A DNA stretch of 7,988 bases from Candidatus Berkelbacteria bacterium (GCA_020058355.1 JAGVEG010000069.1:1-7988); one strand, 5' to 3'. Positions 1 to 6,691 are shown, numbered from the stretch's first letter. The notes: generated by a model from the letters alone, not told the origin. Numbers and translations are program-made.

Positions 1-1
1 A

Positions 2-625
2 AAGCAGTCCCTCGCTGCCGCACTTGGCGCAGGTCTGCAGGTTTCGGAAGCAGCTGGTACGATGGTTATTACCCTTGGGGGAGGTACCACCGAAGTTGCG
101 GTACTTGCCCTGGGTGACACCGTTGCTGTTCACTCAGAGCGTTTTGGCGGTCGTGATATCGACCTTGCCATTAGTAGTTATCTGCGTAAGAAGTACAACT
201 TGGTTATTGGTGAGCAAACCGCCGAACAGGTAAAACATGAGGTTGGCGCCGCACTTCCCCTTAAAAAGGAGCTGAGCATGGAAGTATCCGGCTCAAATGC
301 CGTAACAGGCCTTCCCGAAAGTATTCAGGTCCACACCAGTGATGTTATTGCCGCCATCAAGCCAGCCCTCACCACCATTCTGGGTGCCGTAAAAACCGTA
401 CTCCAGCAAACCCCGCCTGAACTTGCTTCAGACGTGATGGATAAGGGTATTATTCTCACCGGCGGCATGAGTCAGTTGCGCAAGCTTGATGAACTGCTCA
501 CCCGTGTTACTGGTGTCCCGTGTCAAGTTGCGGAAGATCCTGCCACCTGCGTTATTCGAGGTACACAACTCGTTGCCGAGAATCTGGAAGCCTTCAAGAA
601 AAGTGTCCTATGGGCAGCTCGTTAA
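2..625 (+). CDS. mreB: MreB/Mbl-family rod-shape actin homologue, 5'-truncated by the window
   Basis: Bacterial actin that polymerises under the inner membrane and organises cell-wall synthesis machinery. The visible 207 residues are the C-terminal part; about 130-140 N-terminal residues, including any membrane-binding helix and the first phosphate loop, lie upstream. Family marks include the run into the second phosphate loop (GGGTTEVAV, fragment residues 26-34), AEQVKHE near residues 74-80, PPELASD near 138-144, the ILTGG adenosine-site motif near 151-155, and VAEDPATCV near the end. Two positions differ from most MreBs: the Asp before the second phosphate loop (DIGGGT) is Thr24 (TLGGGT), and the adenosine motif reads GGM instead of GGG. 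The Asp loss could weaken Mg-ATP handling, so this may be a paralogue and not the main MreB. The stop TAA lies inside the next gene, suggesting one transcript with it. Family assignment is firm; MreB versus Mbl or a divergent paralogue is not decided. Confidence 0.92.
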   Translation, partial: KQSLAAALGAGLQVSEAAGTMVITLGGGTTEVAVLALGDTVAVHSERFGGRDIDLAISSYLRKKYNLVIGEQTAEQVKHEVGAALPLKKELSMEVSGSNAVTGLPESIQVHTSDVIAAIKPALTTILGAVKTVLQQTPPELASDVMDKGIILTGGMSQLRKLDELLTRVTGVPCQVAEDPATCVIRGTQLVAENLEAFKKSVLWAAR

Positions 626-1359
626 ATTTTGATTGGTTTGGTATTCGTTTGCCATTGGTGCCTCGGGGCGATATCTTAGCGGCCATTGAACACGCAACTC
701 CCGCACACCCTGTCAGAATTGCCACAATCAACCCAGAATTCTGTGTGACTGCAGTACAAGATCCGAAATACGCACAGACTCTCTCCCTGATGACCCATGG
801 GGTCATTGATGGGTTTGGCCTATGGGCAGCCCTGAAGCTTTTCGGCAAGAATCCACCTGAGCGCTACCAAGGAGCAACGCTCGTTCATGAGCTTTTTGAG
901 AAGTATGCCGATGGGAGCAAAACCTTCGGTTTCTTGGGTGGTCTTGAAAATGAAGCCGCTGAAGCCCGAGCTGCACTTATTGAGCAGTTCCCAAATCTGA
1001 CTATCTGCTTTGCAGAATCAGGGGGAAGATACACGGCGGGGGAGAGGCCGCACGAAGGCACGCTCAATGATCTCACTACTACTCGGCCAGATATTTTGCT
1101 CGTCGGCATGGGTGCACCAAGACAAGAATCATGGATTATTGCCGCAAAGAACGCGGGCTACACACCAGCGGTCGCTATCGGGGTAGGGGGTACGTTTGCC
1201 TTTTACACTAAAAAAGTCCGCGCACCAAAACTATTCCAGGTACTTGGTCTTGAGTGGCTGTATCGCGCCCTAACTGAGCCAAAGCACTGGCGCCGGTTGT
1301 GGCGGGCGATTCCCGTGTTTGCGTGGTATGTGGTGACAAAAAAGAACAGTAGTGGTTAG
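610..1359 (+). CDS. WecG/TagA/CpsF family (GT26) glycosyltransferase
   Basis: Family members transfer ManNAc, ManNAcA or a related sugar from a UDP donor to a lipid-linked sugar at the inner face of the membrane, an early step in teichoic acid, enterobacterial common antigen or capsule synthesis. The 249-residue product has the usual length. Recognisable motifs are IATINPEF (residues 37-44; the T39/N41 region), IDGFG (66-70; D67 at the position of the proposed catalytic base), VGMGAPRQESW (165-175; Q172), GVGGTFAF (191-198), and RAPKLFQVLGLEWLYR (204-219), which begins the C-terminal appendage thought to contact the membrane. That tail (to residue 249) is basic and aromatic. The ATG at 610 is chosen because homology begins right after it; an upstream in-frame ATG at 520 would only read mreB in another frame. 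The start overlaps mreB by 16 nt, so translational coupling is likely. The exact donor and acceptor cannot be read from sequence. Confidence 0.91.
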   Translation: MGSSLNFDWFGIRLPLVPRGDILAAIEHATPAHPVRIATINPEFCVTAVQDPKYAQTLSLMTHGVIDGFGLWAALKLFGKNPPERYQGATLVHELFEKYADGSKTFGFLGGLENEAAEARAALIEQFPNLTICFAESGGRYTAGERPHEGTLNDLTTTRPDILLVGMGAPRQESWIIAAKNAGYTPAVAIGVGGTFAFYTKKVRAPKLFQVLGLEWLYRALTEPKHWRRLWRAIPVFAWYVVTKKNSSG

Positions 1360-1375
1360 TGTTTATTTGTGGTAG

Positions 1376-1406
1376 AAACCTCTTAACAAAGTTTAAGAAA
1401 GGTTTT
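1376..1406 (+). promoter_or_regulatory. Imperfect hairpin between the glycosyltransferase and phosphoesterase genes
   Basis: AAACC (1376-1380) pairs with GGTTT (1401-1405), and CTTAAC (1382-1387) pairs with GTTTAAG (1391-1397) with one bulged T. This gives an A+T-rich stem of about 12 bp with small bulges and an AAA loop, followed by one further T. It could be a weak terminator for the mreB operon. Because its 3' arm contains the presumed ribosome-binding site of the next gene, it could also limit that gene's translation. The stem is low in G+C, so it may have no function. Confidence 0.35.
1395..1402 (+). promoter_or_regulatory. Ribosome-binding site supporting the GTG start at 1414
   Basis: AAGAAAGG lies 11 nt before GTG 1414. 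An in-frame TAA at 1384 leaves no earlier start. The site is weak and buried in the hairpin at 1376-1406. Confidence 0.45.
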
Positions 1407-1413
1407 ATCACTA

Positions 1414-2247
1414 GTGAAAATTCCGTATCAACGTCTTGGTATCGAGCGCCGAAGGACTCTTGTGTCCGACGGTTCATGGAGTCTTGTATACCACGATCTC
1501 CATATAGTTAGTATTGAGGACGCGCATAAAGTTCTGAAAGAAATTGGACAGCAGATAGTTAGCTACGAATCGCAGAAAGTTTCCATAGCAAACATGATTT
1601 TTGGCGGGGATGTGATACAGGGTTGGGGGAATAAGGAGGCAGCCTATATCCTTCACTACTTCCTTAAAGCGTTAAAGAACCAGATACCCGATAGAATAAC
1701 CATCTCCTGCGTACTGGGAAATCATGATTGGGCTGGATTGTGCGAACTGAACGATCCTAAAGTACTTGGGGTAAATCCTTACAATACCGCAAAAGTAAAA
1801 GAGGTGGTACGTGCGCTCACGGAAAAAGGAATTATCGTTTGCGTCGATACAATTATTACCAATAATAACGTCTCCCTAATACCTGATGCGAGCTATATCC
1901 TAGACTACCCGCCGGTTTTTGTCAGGGAGGTAGAACCGTATGCGCGTGCACTTGCTGCGACTGGGTGCTTCGGTGACCAGAAACTCGGAACATTGGCTGT
2001 GGGACATAACCCCGATATATCCGGGATTCTGCCAGTCAGTAATAATGGGAATCTACTCACATTATTTGGACACACTCATGGTTATCTAGGATTACGTATT
2101 CCAGTCATGACATCTCGCTTGATGACAATTGGCGAGCACCTTGTTCCAGAAAGGCAAGGCTACAACATTGTGATTTCGGCAGGCTCTACTAATCAGCGCG
2201 TACCACTACTCTTCAAAGCTCCAGAGTTCTGGTTAGTCCGTCACTAG
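1414..2247 (+). CDS. Calcineurin-like metallophosphoesterase
   Basis: A predicted cytosolic 277-residue two-metal phosphoesterase with no signal peptide or membrane segment. All five family metal-binding blocks are present in order: D28-x-H30 (HDLH), G65-D66 (FGGD), G102-N103-H104-D105, H198 (VGHNPD), and G219-H220-T221-H222. The enzyme is therefore probably active. The substrate (nucleotide, phosphoprotein, nucleic acid or lipid phosphate) cannot be assigned, and I do not recognise the subfamily. The start is GTG at 1414, the earliest possible after a stop at 1384; GTG at 1462 would also keep motif I. Composition differs from the neighbours: sampled lines run about 38-47% G+C against about 53% in clpC, and there are eight ATA and four AGA/AGG codons, which are scarce in the adjacent genes. 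The gene stands alone between a weak hairpin and a strong terminator, consistent with separate acquisition or weaker expression-driven codon selection. Confidence 0.9.
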   Translation: MKIPYQRLGIERRRTLVSDGSWSLVYHDLHIVSIEDAHKVLKEIGQQIVSYESQKVSIANMIFGGDVIQGWGNKEAAYILHYFLKALKNQIPDRITISCVLGNHDWAGLCELNDPKVLGVNPYNTAKVKEVVRALTEKGIIVCVDTIITNNNVSLIPDASYILDYPPVFVREVEPYARALAATGCFGDQKLGTLAVGHNPDISGILPVSNNGNLLTLFGHTHGYLGLRIPVMTSRLMTIGEHLVPERQGYNIVISAGSTNQRVPLLFKAPEFWLVRH

Positions 2248-2261
2248 CAAGTATGACACTC

Positions 2262-2292
2262 TACCCTCGCTTCACCGCGAGGGTATTTTCTT
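2262..2292 (+). terminator. Rho-independent terminator after the phosphoesterase gene
   Basis: TACCCTCGC (2262-2270) pairs perfectly with GCGAGGGTA (2277-2285) around a 6-nt loop, followed by TTTTCTT. It starts 15 nt after the TAG of the phosphoesterase gene. Its T-tract abuts the proposed -35 box of the nusA promoter. Confidence 0.88.
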
Positions 2293-2319
2293 GCAAAATC
2301 TCACCTAATCTGATACAAA
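2291..2319 (+). promoter_or_regulatory. Probable sigma70-type promoter for the nusA operon
   Basis: TTGCAA (2291-2296, 4 of 6 against TTGACA) is separated by 17 nt from TACAAA (2314-2319, 4 of 6 against TATAAT). A TG extension (2311-2312) sits one base before the -10 box. The predicted transcription start is about 2326, just before the leader hairpin. It lies directly behind the terminator of the preceding gene, where a new operon would need a promoter. No experimental support is available. Confidence 0.55.
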
Positions 2320-2328
2320 TAATCCTGT

Positions 2329-2354
2329 AAGAGGAAGCCGCGAGGCCTCCTCTT
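2329..2354 (+). promoter_or_regulatory. Stem-loop with GCGA tetraloop at the 5' end of the nusA leader
   Basis: AAGAGGA (2329-2335) pairs with TCCTCTT (2348-2354). After one A-C mismatch, GCC (2337-2339) pairs with GGC (2344-2346), closing a GCGA (GNRA) tetraloop at 2340-2343. A pyrimidine tract (CTTCTTTC) follows. If transcription starts near 2326, this hairpin is at the very 5' end of the mRNA and could protect it from decay, act as an attenuator, or bind a regulator. The 3' arm contains CCTCCT, the anti-Shine-Dalgarno hexamer. Confidence 0.5.
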
Positions 2355-2383
2355 CTTCTTTCAGGGACCTCCTGATACCCTAC

Positions 2384-3511
2384 ATGTGTACGACTAAACA
2401 ATTCGATATGTCTTCTACCCTTACTCCGTTTGAGGCTGCTATCCAGCAAATTTGTGCCGAGAAAGGCATTGCGCCATCCGCTGTTACCGAGGCAGTTGAG
2501 GCTGCTATTGCTGCTGCTTACCGTCGTGATTATGCCGAGTCTGAGCAGGTTATCCGCGCCGAGCTTACAGGCGCCGGTACTGACCCTCACAACTTCAAAG
2601 TATTCCGCGTCTGGCATGTACTTACCTCTGAAGAAGAGATGAGCGAGCCTGAGCGTGAGCTTACCCTTGCTGACGCCCTTGCAAAGGATCCTGAAGCAAT
2701 TGAAGGTGGAGAAGTTGTTGAACAACTTCCACTCCACATTGATTTTGGTCGCATCGCTGCTATGACCGCTAAGCAGGTTATCGTACAGAAGCTACGTGAA
2801 GCAGAGCGCACCGTCCTCTTTGACGAGTTCAAGGACAAGGAAAGTAAGCTCCTCAATGGTTCTGTTCAGCAGGTAGACCGTGATACTGTCTACGTATCAC
2901 TAGGTAAGGTGACTGGCATCATGCCACCACGCGAGCAGATTAAGGGAGAATTTTACGCGCCAGGTCAGCGTATCCGCGTTTTTGTTAAGGAAGTTGGTGA
3001 AGGAGCCCGTGGACCACAGATTATCGTAACCCGTGGTGATGCTCGCTTTGTTGAAGCGCTCTTCAACCTTGAAGTACCTGAAATTCCAGCTGGTACAGTT
3101 GAGATCAAGGCGATCTCCCGTGAAGGTGGTTCTCGCACCAAGATGGCCGTGTGGGCAACCACTCCTGGTGTTGACCCCGTTGGTTCATGTGTTGGACAGC
3201 GTGGTACCCGTGTTCAGGCAGTACTCAATGAAATTGGTGCTGAGAAGGTAGATATCATCCTGTGGGATGAGGACACTGAAACCTTCATCCGCAACGCCCT
3301 GAGCCCAGCTCGCGTTCGTGAGGTAATGATCGACGAAGCGGCTAAGGTGGCAAAGATCCACGTTGATGCTGATCAGCTTTCACTCGCAATCGGCCGCGGT
3401 GGCCAGAATGTTCGCCTTGCTTCCAAGCTTACCGGCTACACTCTCGATATCGTCCGCGATGAGGAAGCAGCTGGTACCGCTGAAGAAGTATCCGTACCAG
3501 AGGAGGTTTAA
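2384..3511 (+). CDS. nusA: Transcription elongation/termination factor NusA
   Basis: Binds RNA polymerase near the RNA exit channel and modulates pausing, termination and antitermination. The 375-residue product (from ATG 2384) has the short Gram-positive-type architecture without the C-terminal acidic repeats of E. coli NusA. An N-terminal polymerase-binding domain spans about 9-150, ending in the conserved AKQVIVQKLREAER (129-142). The S1 domain covers about 155-220 (GSVQQVDRDTVYVSLG through IIVTR). KH1 has DPVGSCVGQRG (GxxG loop 271-274) and KH2 has LAIGRGGQNVRLAS (GxxG 337-340). The C-terminus is a short acidic tail. The start is uncertain: ATG 2384 gives the longest form, but ATG 2408 (MSSTLTPFE) fits the family N-terminus better, and neither has a Shine-Dalgarno sequence. 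The usual neighbours rimP and infB are absent; clpC follows after 3 nt. Confidence 0.97.
   Translation: MCTTKQFDMSSTLTPFEAAIQQICAEKGIAPSAVTEAVEAAIAAAYRRDYAESEQVIRAELTGAGTDPHNFKVFRVWHVLTSEEEMSEPERELTLADALAKDPEAIEGGEVVEQLPLHIDFGRIAAMTAKQVIVQKLREAERTVLFDEFKDKESKLLNGSVQQVDRDTVYVSLGKVTGIMPPREQIKGEFYAPGQRIRVFVKEVGEGARGPQIIVTRGDARFVEALFNLEVPEIPAGTVEIKAISREGGSRTKMAVWATTPGVDPVGSCVGQRGTRVQAVLNEIGAEKVDIILWDEDTETFIRNALSPARVREVMIDEAAKVAKIHVDADQLSLAIGRGGQNVRLASKLTGYTLDIVRDEEAAGTAEEVSVPEEV
3501..3506 (+). promoter_or_regulatory. Consensus Shine-Dalgarno for clpC inside the nusA coding end
   Basis: AGGAGG lies 8 nt before ATG 3515 and is embedded in the last codons of nusA (Glu-Glu-Val). It is the only perfect Shine-Dalgarno ahead of a start in this window. 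It fixes the clpC start and implies efficient, independent initiation by ribosomes entering behind those that finish nusA. Confidence 0.85.
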
Positions 3512-3514
3512 GCG

Positions 3515-5971
3515 ATGGCCGGGGGGCTCTTCGCACATTTCAGCAAGCAGAGTAAGCAGGTGCTGGCGACAGCATCTGCTTTGGCGCGTAATCTCGAGCG
3601 ACCACTGAGTACTGAGATGCTCTTGCTTGGCTTGCTTGATCAGCCCGATACCGGAGCCACCCTCGTGTTGAACCATGCGAAAGTTGACCGTGAGGCCCTC
3701 GCTACGCACATCATTGAGCGTGCAGCCCAAGAGAAGCCGCTCGAAGCTACTCTTGCCCCCGAAACTATTCACGCCTGTGAAGATGCTTTCCGTGTTGCGG
3801 TTCATTTCAAATATTCCATTATTGAGCCGGAGCATTTGCTCCTTGCGCTTGTGCATGGCACCAAGAACTCAGCATGCCTAGCCTTGCGCGCCCAATCAAT
3901 TGACCCCGAGTCACTCGCAAAGCGTTTGGTTGAGTGGTTCCGCAGCGTTGATGCAGCTCGCCAGCGCACCGAAGAGCAACAGGAAGAAAGGAATGAACTT
4001 CCCGCCTTCCTGTTTGATCTTACCGAAGCTGCCGCCAACCAGGAGCTTGACCCAGTAGCCGGCCGCGATGACGAGATCGAGCGCCTGATTAGTATTCTCC
4101 TGCGCCGCCGTAAGAACAGTCCCGTACTCCTTGGCGATGCTGGTGTTGGTAAGAGTGCAGTGGTTGAAGGTCTGGCCCAGTGGATTGTCCGTGGTCGAGT
4201 TCCTGCACCACTCAAAAACAAGCGCATTGTCACCCTTGACCTCGCTACGCTGGTGGCCGGAACCCAGTACCGTGGCCAGTTTGAAGAACGCATTACCCAG
4301 CTCATCCGCACCACTAAGGAGCGTGGTGACGTAATTCTCTTTATTGATGAACTCCATACCCTTGTTGGTACGGGAAGTGCCGAAGGAGCAGGGGACGCTG
4401 CCAATATTTTGAAGCCAGCTCTGGCCCGTGGCGAAATCTCGGTCATTGGCGCCACTACTCACGCTGAGTACCGCACTCGCATCGCCAAAGATAAAGCCCT
4501 GGCGCGCCGTTTTGAAACGGTGAGTATTGATGAGCCCACAGAAAAAGCTGCCCTTCTCATGCTGAAGAGTCAGAAACCAAAACTCGAAGCTCACCACCGC
4601 GTTGTCCTCACGCCAGAAGCACTCCAGGCAGCAATCACTCTTTCTGAGCGTTATGTACATGATCGCCGTCTCCCTGATAAGGCCCTAGATATTCTTGATG
4701 AAGCCGCCACACACTACGCCTGGGAGCAGCCTGAGGATCCAATCGCCGGTATCCTCCAAGACCTTGAACAGGTTGCCGAGAAAAAGCAGCAGGCCTTCCT
4801 TGATGCAGAGTCAGACGCCGACTGGGAATCGCTCCGTAGCCTCGCACAGCACGAGCAGAAGCTCGTTGAAGAGCTGGAAGCTGCCCGCACCCGTGAGCGC
4901 CTTGCTCTCTATCCACCAATTACTGATCACCATATCGCCACGGTGATTAGTCGCCGACTTGGTATTCCCGTAAGTCAGATTAAGGGCGATTTGACCGCCG
5001 CTGACGCCGGCCGTATTAAAGCTACTCTTGAAAGCCATATTCTGGGTCAAAACACCGCACTTGATCAGCTTACCAACAGTCTGACTCGTGTATTCCTTGG
5101 GCTACAGCCTGCCGGTAAGCCATATGGTGCCTATCTGTTAGTGGGACCCACTGGAGTAGGAAAGACCGAGACCGCCCGCATTCTTGCCCGTGAGCTCTTC
5201 GGTAGTGATGACGCGCTCACCAAGGTTGATATGAGTGAATTTGGCGAGCGTCACACCGTGAGTACCCTTATCGGCGCTCCTGCTGGCTATGTTGGTTATG
5301 AGCAGGGAGGCACCCTCACTGAATCAGTCCGCCGCCGCCCGTACCAGGTAGTACTCTTTGACGAAGTAGAGAAGGCGCACCCCGATGTGTTTAATATTCT
5401 CCTCCAAGTCCTCGATGACGGTACCCTTACCGATAGTGCAGGGGAGTCAGTTGATTTCTCACACACCCTGATCATTCTTACCTCCAACCTCGGCATGCAG
5501 GAGTATAAGTCTGCAGGTAGCCGCATCGGCTTTGCCATCAAAGGCGAGCAGCCAAGTGAAGAAAGTGAACAAGAAGCCCTTGAGCAATTCCTCAAAGATG
5601 AAGTTCATGAAGCCTTCCGCCCCGAGTTCATCGGACGCCTCTCCGGCATTATTGTCTACCGGCCACTGATCGCAAGTGCAATCAGCACCCTGGTAAAGCG
5701 CCGTGCGAAACAACTAAAGGATGGCCTCAAGGCAAAGGGCTACAAGCTGAAGCTTACTCCCATACTTGAGCGTTGGATTGCCGATCACTACGAACCAACC
5801 CGCGGTGCACGTTCACTGGAAACCATCTTCCTGCACCAGGTTGAGCCACCACTTTTCAAAGCTCTCATGGAGCAGTCAGAAGTAACTGACTGGACACTTA
5901 CCATCACCGATGACAATATCACCGCAGCACCTAACACGCCTAACGAGGCCAGTAAACCCGCCATTCACTAA
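3515..5971 (+). CDS. clpC: ClpC-type AAA+ unfoldase, ATP-binding subunit of Clp protease
   Basis: Hexameric AAA+ unfoldase that threads proteins into the ClpP chamber. The 818-residue product is of normal ClpC length. It has an N-terminal double Clp-N repeat (about 5-145). D1 carries Walker A GDAGVGKS (207-214), pore loop YRG (252-254), Walker B ILFIDE (274-279) and arginines R331/R332. A coiled middle domain (about 405-462) follows. D2 carries Walker A GPTGVGKT (544-551), pore loop GYVGYE (591-596), Walker B VVLFDE (612-617), sensor-1 N658, Arg finger R708 (FRPEFIGRL) and sensor-2 GAR (764-766). The tripeptide IGF at 671-673 is the ClpP-docking loop signature, which separates it from ClpB disaggregases. 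Both ATPase sites look intact. It shares a transcript with nusA (3 nt gap) and the HD gene (5 nt gap). clpP is not in the window. Confidence 0.95.
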   Translation: MAGGLFAHFSKQSKQVLATASALARNLERPLSTEMLLLGLLDQPDTGATLVLNHAKVDREALATHIIERAAQEKPLEATLAPETIHACEDAFRVAVHFKYSIIEPEHLLLALVHGTKNSACLALRAQSIDPESLAKRLVEWFRSVDAARQRTEEQQEERNELPAFLFDLTEAAANQELDPVAGRDDEIERLISILLRRRKNSPVLLGDAGVGKSAVVEGLAQWIVRGRVPAPLKNKRIVTLDLATLVAGTQYRGQFEERITQLIRTTKERGDVILFIDELHTLVGTGSAEGAGDAANILKPALARGEISVIGATTHAEYRTRIAKDKALARRFETVSIDEPTEKAALLMLKSQKPKLEAHHRVVLTPEALQAAITLSERYVHDRRLPDKALDILDEAATHYAWEQPEDPIAGILQDLEQVAEKKQQAFLDAESDADWESLRSLAQHEQKLVEELEAARTRERLALYPPITDHHIATVISRRLGIPVSQIKGDLTAADAGRIKATLESHILGQNTALDQLTNSLTRVFLGLQPAGKPYGAYLLVGPTGVGKTETARILARELFGSDDALTKVDMSEFGERHTVSTLIGAPAGYVGYEQGGTLTESVRRRPYQVVLFDEVEKAHPDVFNILLQVLDDGTLTDSAGESVDFSHTLIILTSNLGMQEYKSAGSRIGFAIKGEQPSEESEQEALEQFLKDEVHEAFRPEFIGRLSGIIVYRPLIASAISTLVKRRAKQLKDGLKAKGYKLKLTPILERWIADHYEPTRGARSLETIFLHQVEPPLFKALMEQSEVTDWTLTITDDNITAAPNTPNEASKPAIH

Positions 5972-5976
5972 CCACT

Positions 5977-6588
5977 ATGAGCCTTCAACTTTCTGCCGAG
6001 GGTCTCATCTCCTCACTTCCGACAAATTACCCAGAGGCGCTCCGTATGTTTAGCGTCGGTATCGGCCGCTACACACCCGAAGAGCAGGTCAGTATCTGCC
6101 GTGCATTCCAGGTGGCAACCTTTGCTCACTTTCATCAAACACGAAAAACCACCCTACAGCCGTACGTGCTGCACGTACTCCAAGTTGCTATTGGCGCTAC
6201 CCAGATTTGGATTCCCGCCTACGGCGTAGTTGCTGCACTGCTTCACGATGTACTTGAAGATACGAGTCACTCACGCAATGAACTCCTTATTGAATTTGGC
6301 GACCAAACCCTCAAGGTAATTGACGCACTCACCAAGCCCGAGCAAGATCCAGGGCAAGTACAGTTCACCCAGCAGATTGCCACTGCAGCCCAGGAAGATA
6401 TTCTGGTAGCAGTTATCAAGTTGCTTGATATTCTCGCCAATACCACTGACCTTGTTGGCCTTGAGCCTGACGCACAGAAGCGCTACCTCGCCAAAGCGCA
6501 GGAGTACCTCAACCTCTGGCAGAACAATGGGGAAGTACCTCCGGTACTAATTGCGGCCGTAAGAAAGCAACTGCTTGCGGCACGATAA
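5977..6588 (+). CDS. Stand-alone HD-domain hydrolase of the SpoT/MESH1 type (probable small alarmone hydrolase)
   Basis: A 203-residue single-domain protein resembling the hydrolase domain of RelA/SpoT proteins and the stand-alone MESH1. Those enzymes remove pyrophosphate from (p)ppGpp; animal MESH1 also dephosphorylates NADPH. Metal ligands appear intact: H66 (PYVLH), H90-D91 (LLHD) and D151 (KLLD). E94-D95 (HDVLEDT), the pair placed near the attacking water in SpoT-type hydrolases, is also present, as are the preceding HFHQTRK block (51-57) and N155. The family motif KLADRLHN is altered to KLLDILAN, so the usual Arg and His there are replaced. No synthetase domain is present and none lies nearby. 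It starts 5 nt after the clpC stop with no clear Shine-Dalgarno, so it is probably translated by coupling. Confidence is high for the HD fold and moderate for alarmone as substrate. Confidence 0.82.
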   Translation: MSLQLSAEGLISSLPTNYPEALRMFSVGIGRYTPEEQVSICRAFQVATFAHFHQTRKTTLQPYVLHVLQVAIGATQIWIPAYGVVAALLHDVLEDTSHSRNELLIEFGDQTLKVIDALTKPEQDPGQVQFTQQIATAAQEDILVAVIKLLDILANTTDLVGLEPDAQKRYLAKAQEYLNLWQNNGEVPPVLIAAVRKQLLAAR

Positions 6589-6607
6589 AACCCACTCACT
6601 TGATGAG

Positions 6608-6646
6608 AAAGCTCCTACCACACACAAGTGGTAAGGAGCTTTTTTT
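6608..6646 (+). terminator. Strong rho-independent terminator ending the nusA-clpC-HD operon
   Basis: A 14-bp stem joins 6608-6621 to 6628-6642, with one bulged A at 6633 and a 6-nt loop (6622-6627). Its core GCTCCT pairs with AGGAGC, and seven T residues run from 6640 to 6646. It begins 20 nt after the HD gene's TAA. Confidence 0.93.
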
Positions 6647-6663
6647 AGAAAGAAGCAGACTGT

Positions 6664-6691
6664 TTCACTTCTCGAAATCCTCCCGTATACT
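6664..6691 (+). promoter_or_regulatory. Probable promoter for a leaderless beta-CASP nuclease mRNA
   Basis: TATACT at 6686-6691 matches 5 of 6 of the -10 consensus; TTCACT at 6664-6669 is a weaker -35 (4 of 6) at 16-nt spacing. The -10 box ends 6 nt before ATG 6698, so initiation 7 nt downstream would fall on the A of the start codon. There is no Shine-Dalgarno. The promoter sits just after the preceding terminator. Confidence 0.6.

Noticed and set aside
520..609. Longer start (ATG 520) for the glycosyltransferase
   Set aside because: The extra 30 residues are mreB read in another frame, with no family similarity; ATG 610 fits the family N-terminus.
3463..3477. 15-base identity with mreB positions 46-60 (GGAAGCAGCTGGTAC)
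   Set aside because: Both encode Glu-Ala-Ala-Gly-Thr in the same codons. It is isolated, unflanked by other similarity, and is best explained by chance plus codon bias.
3911..4660. Antisense open frame of 249 codons inside clpC
   Set aside because: It is a shadow of clpC codon bias, with no recognisable domain and no promoter or ribosome site.
3911..5971. Possibility that the AAA+ gene is a ClpB disaggregase
   Set aside because: The IGF docking tripeptide at residues 671-673 and the short middle domain fit ClpC; ClpB has a much longer middle coil and no such loop.
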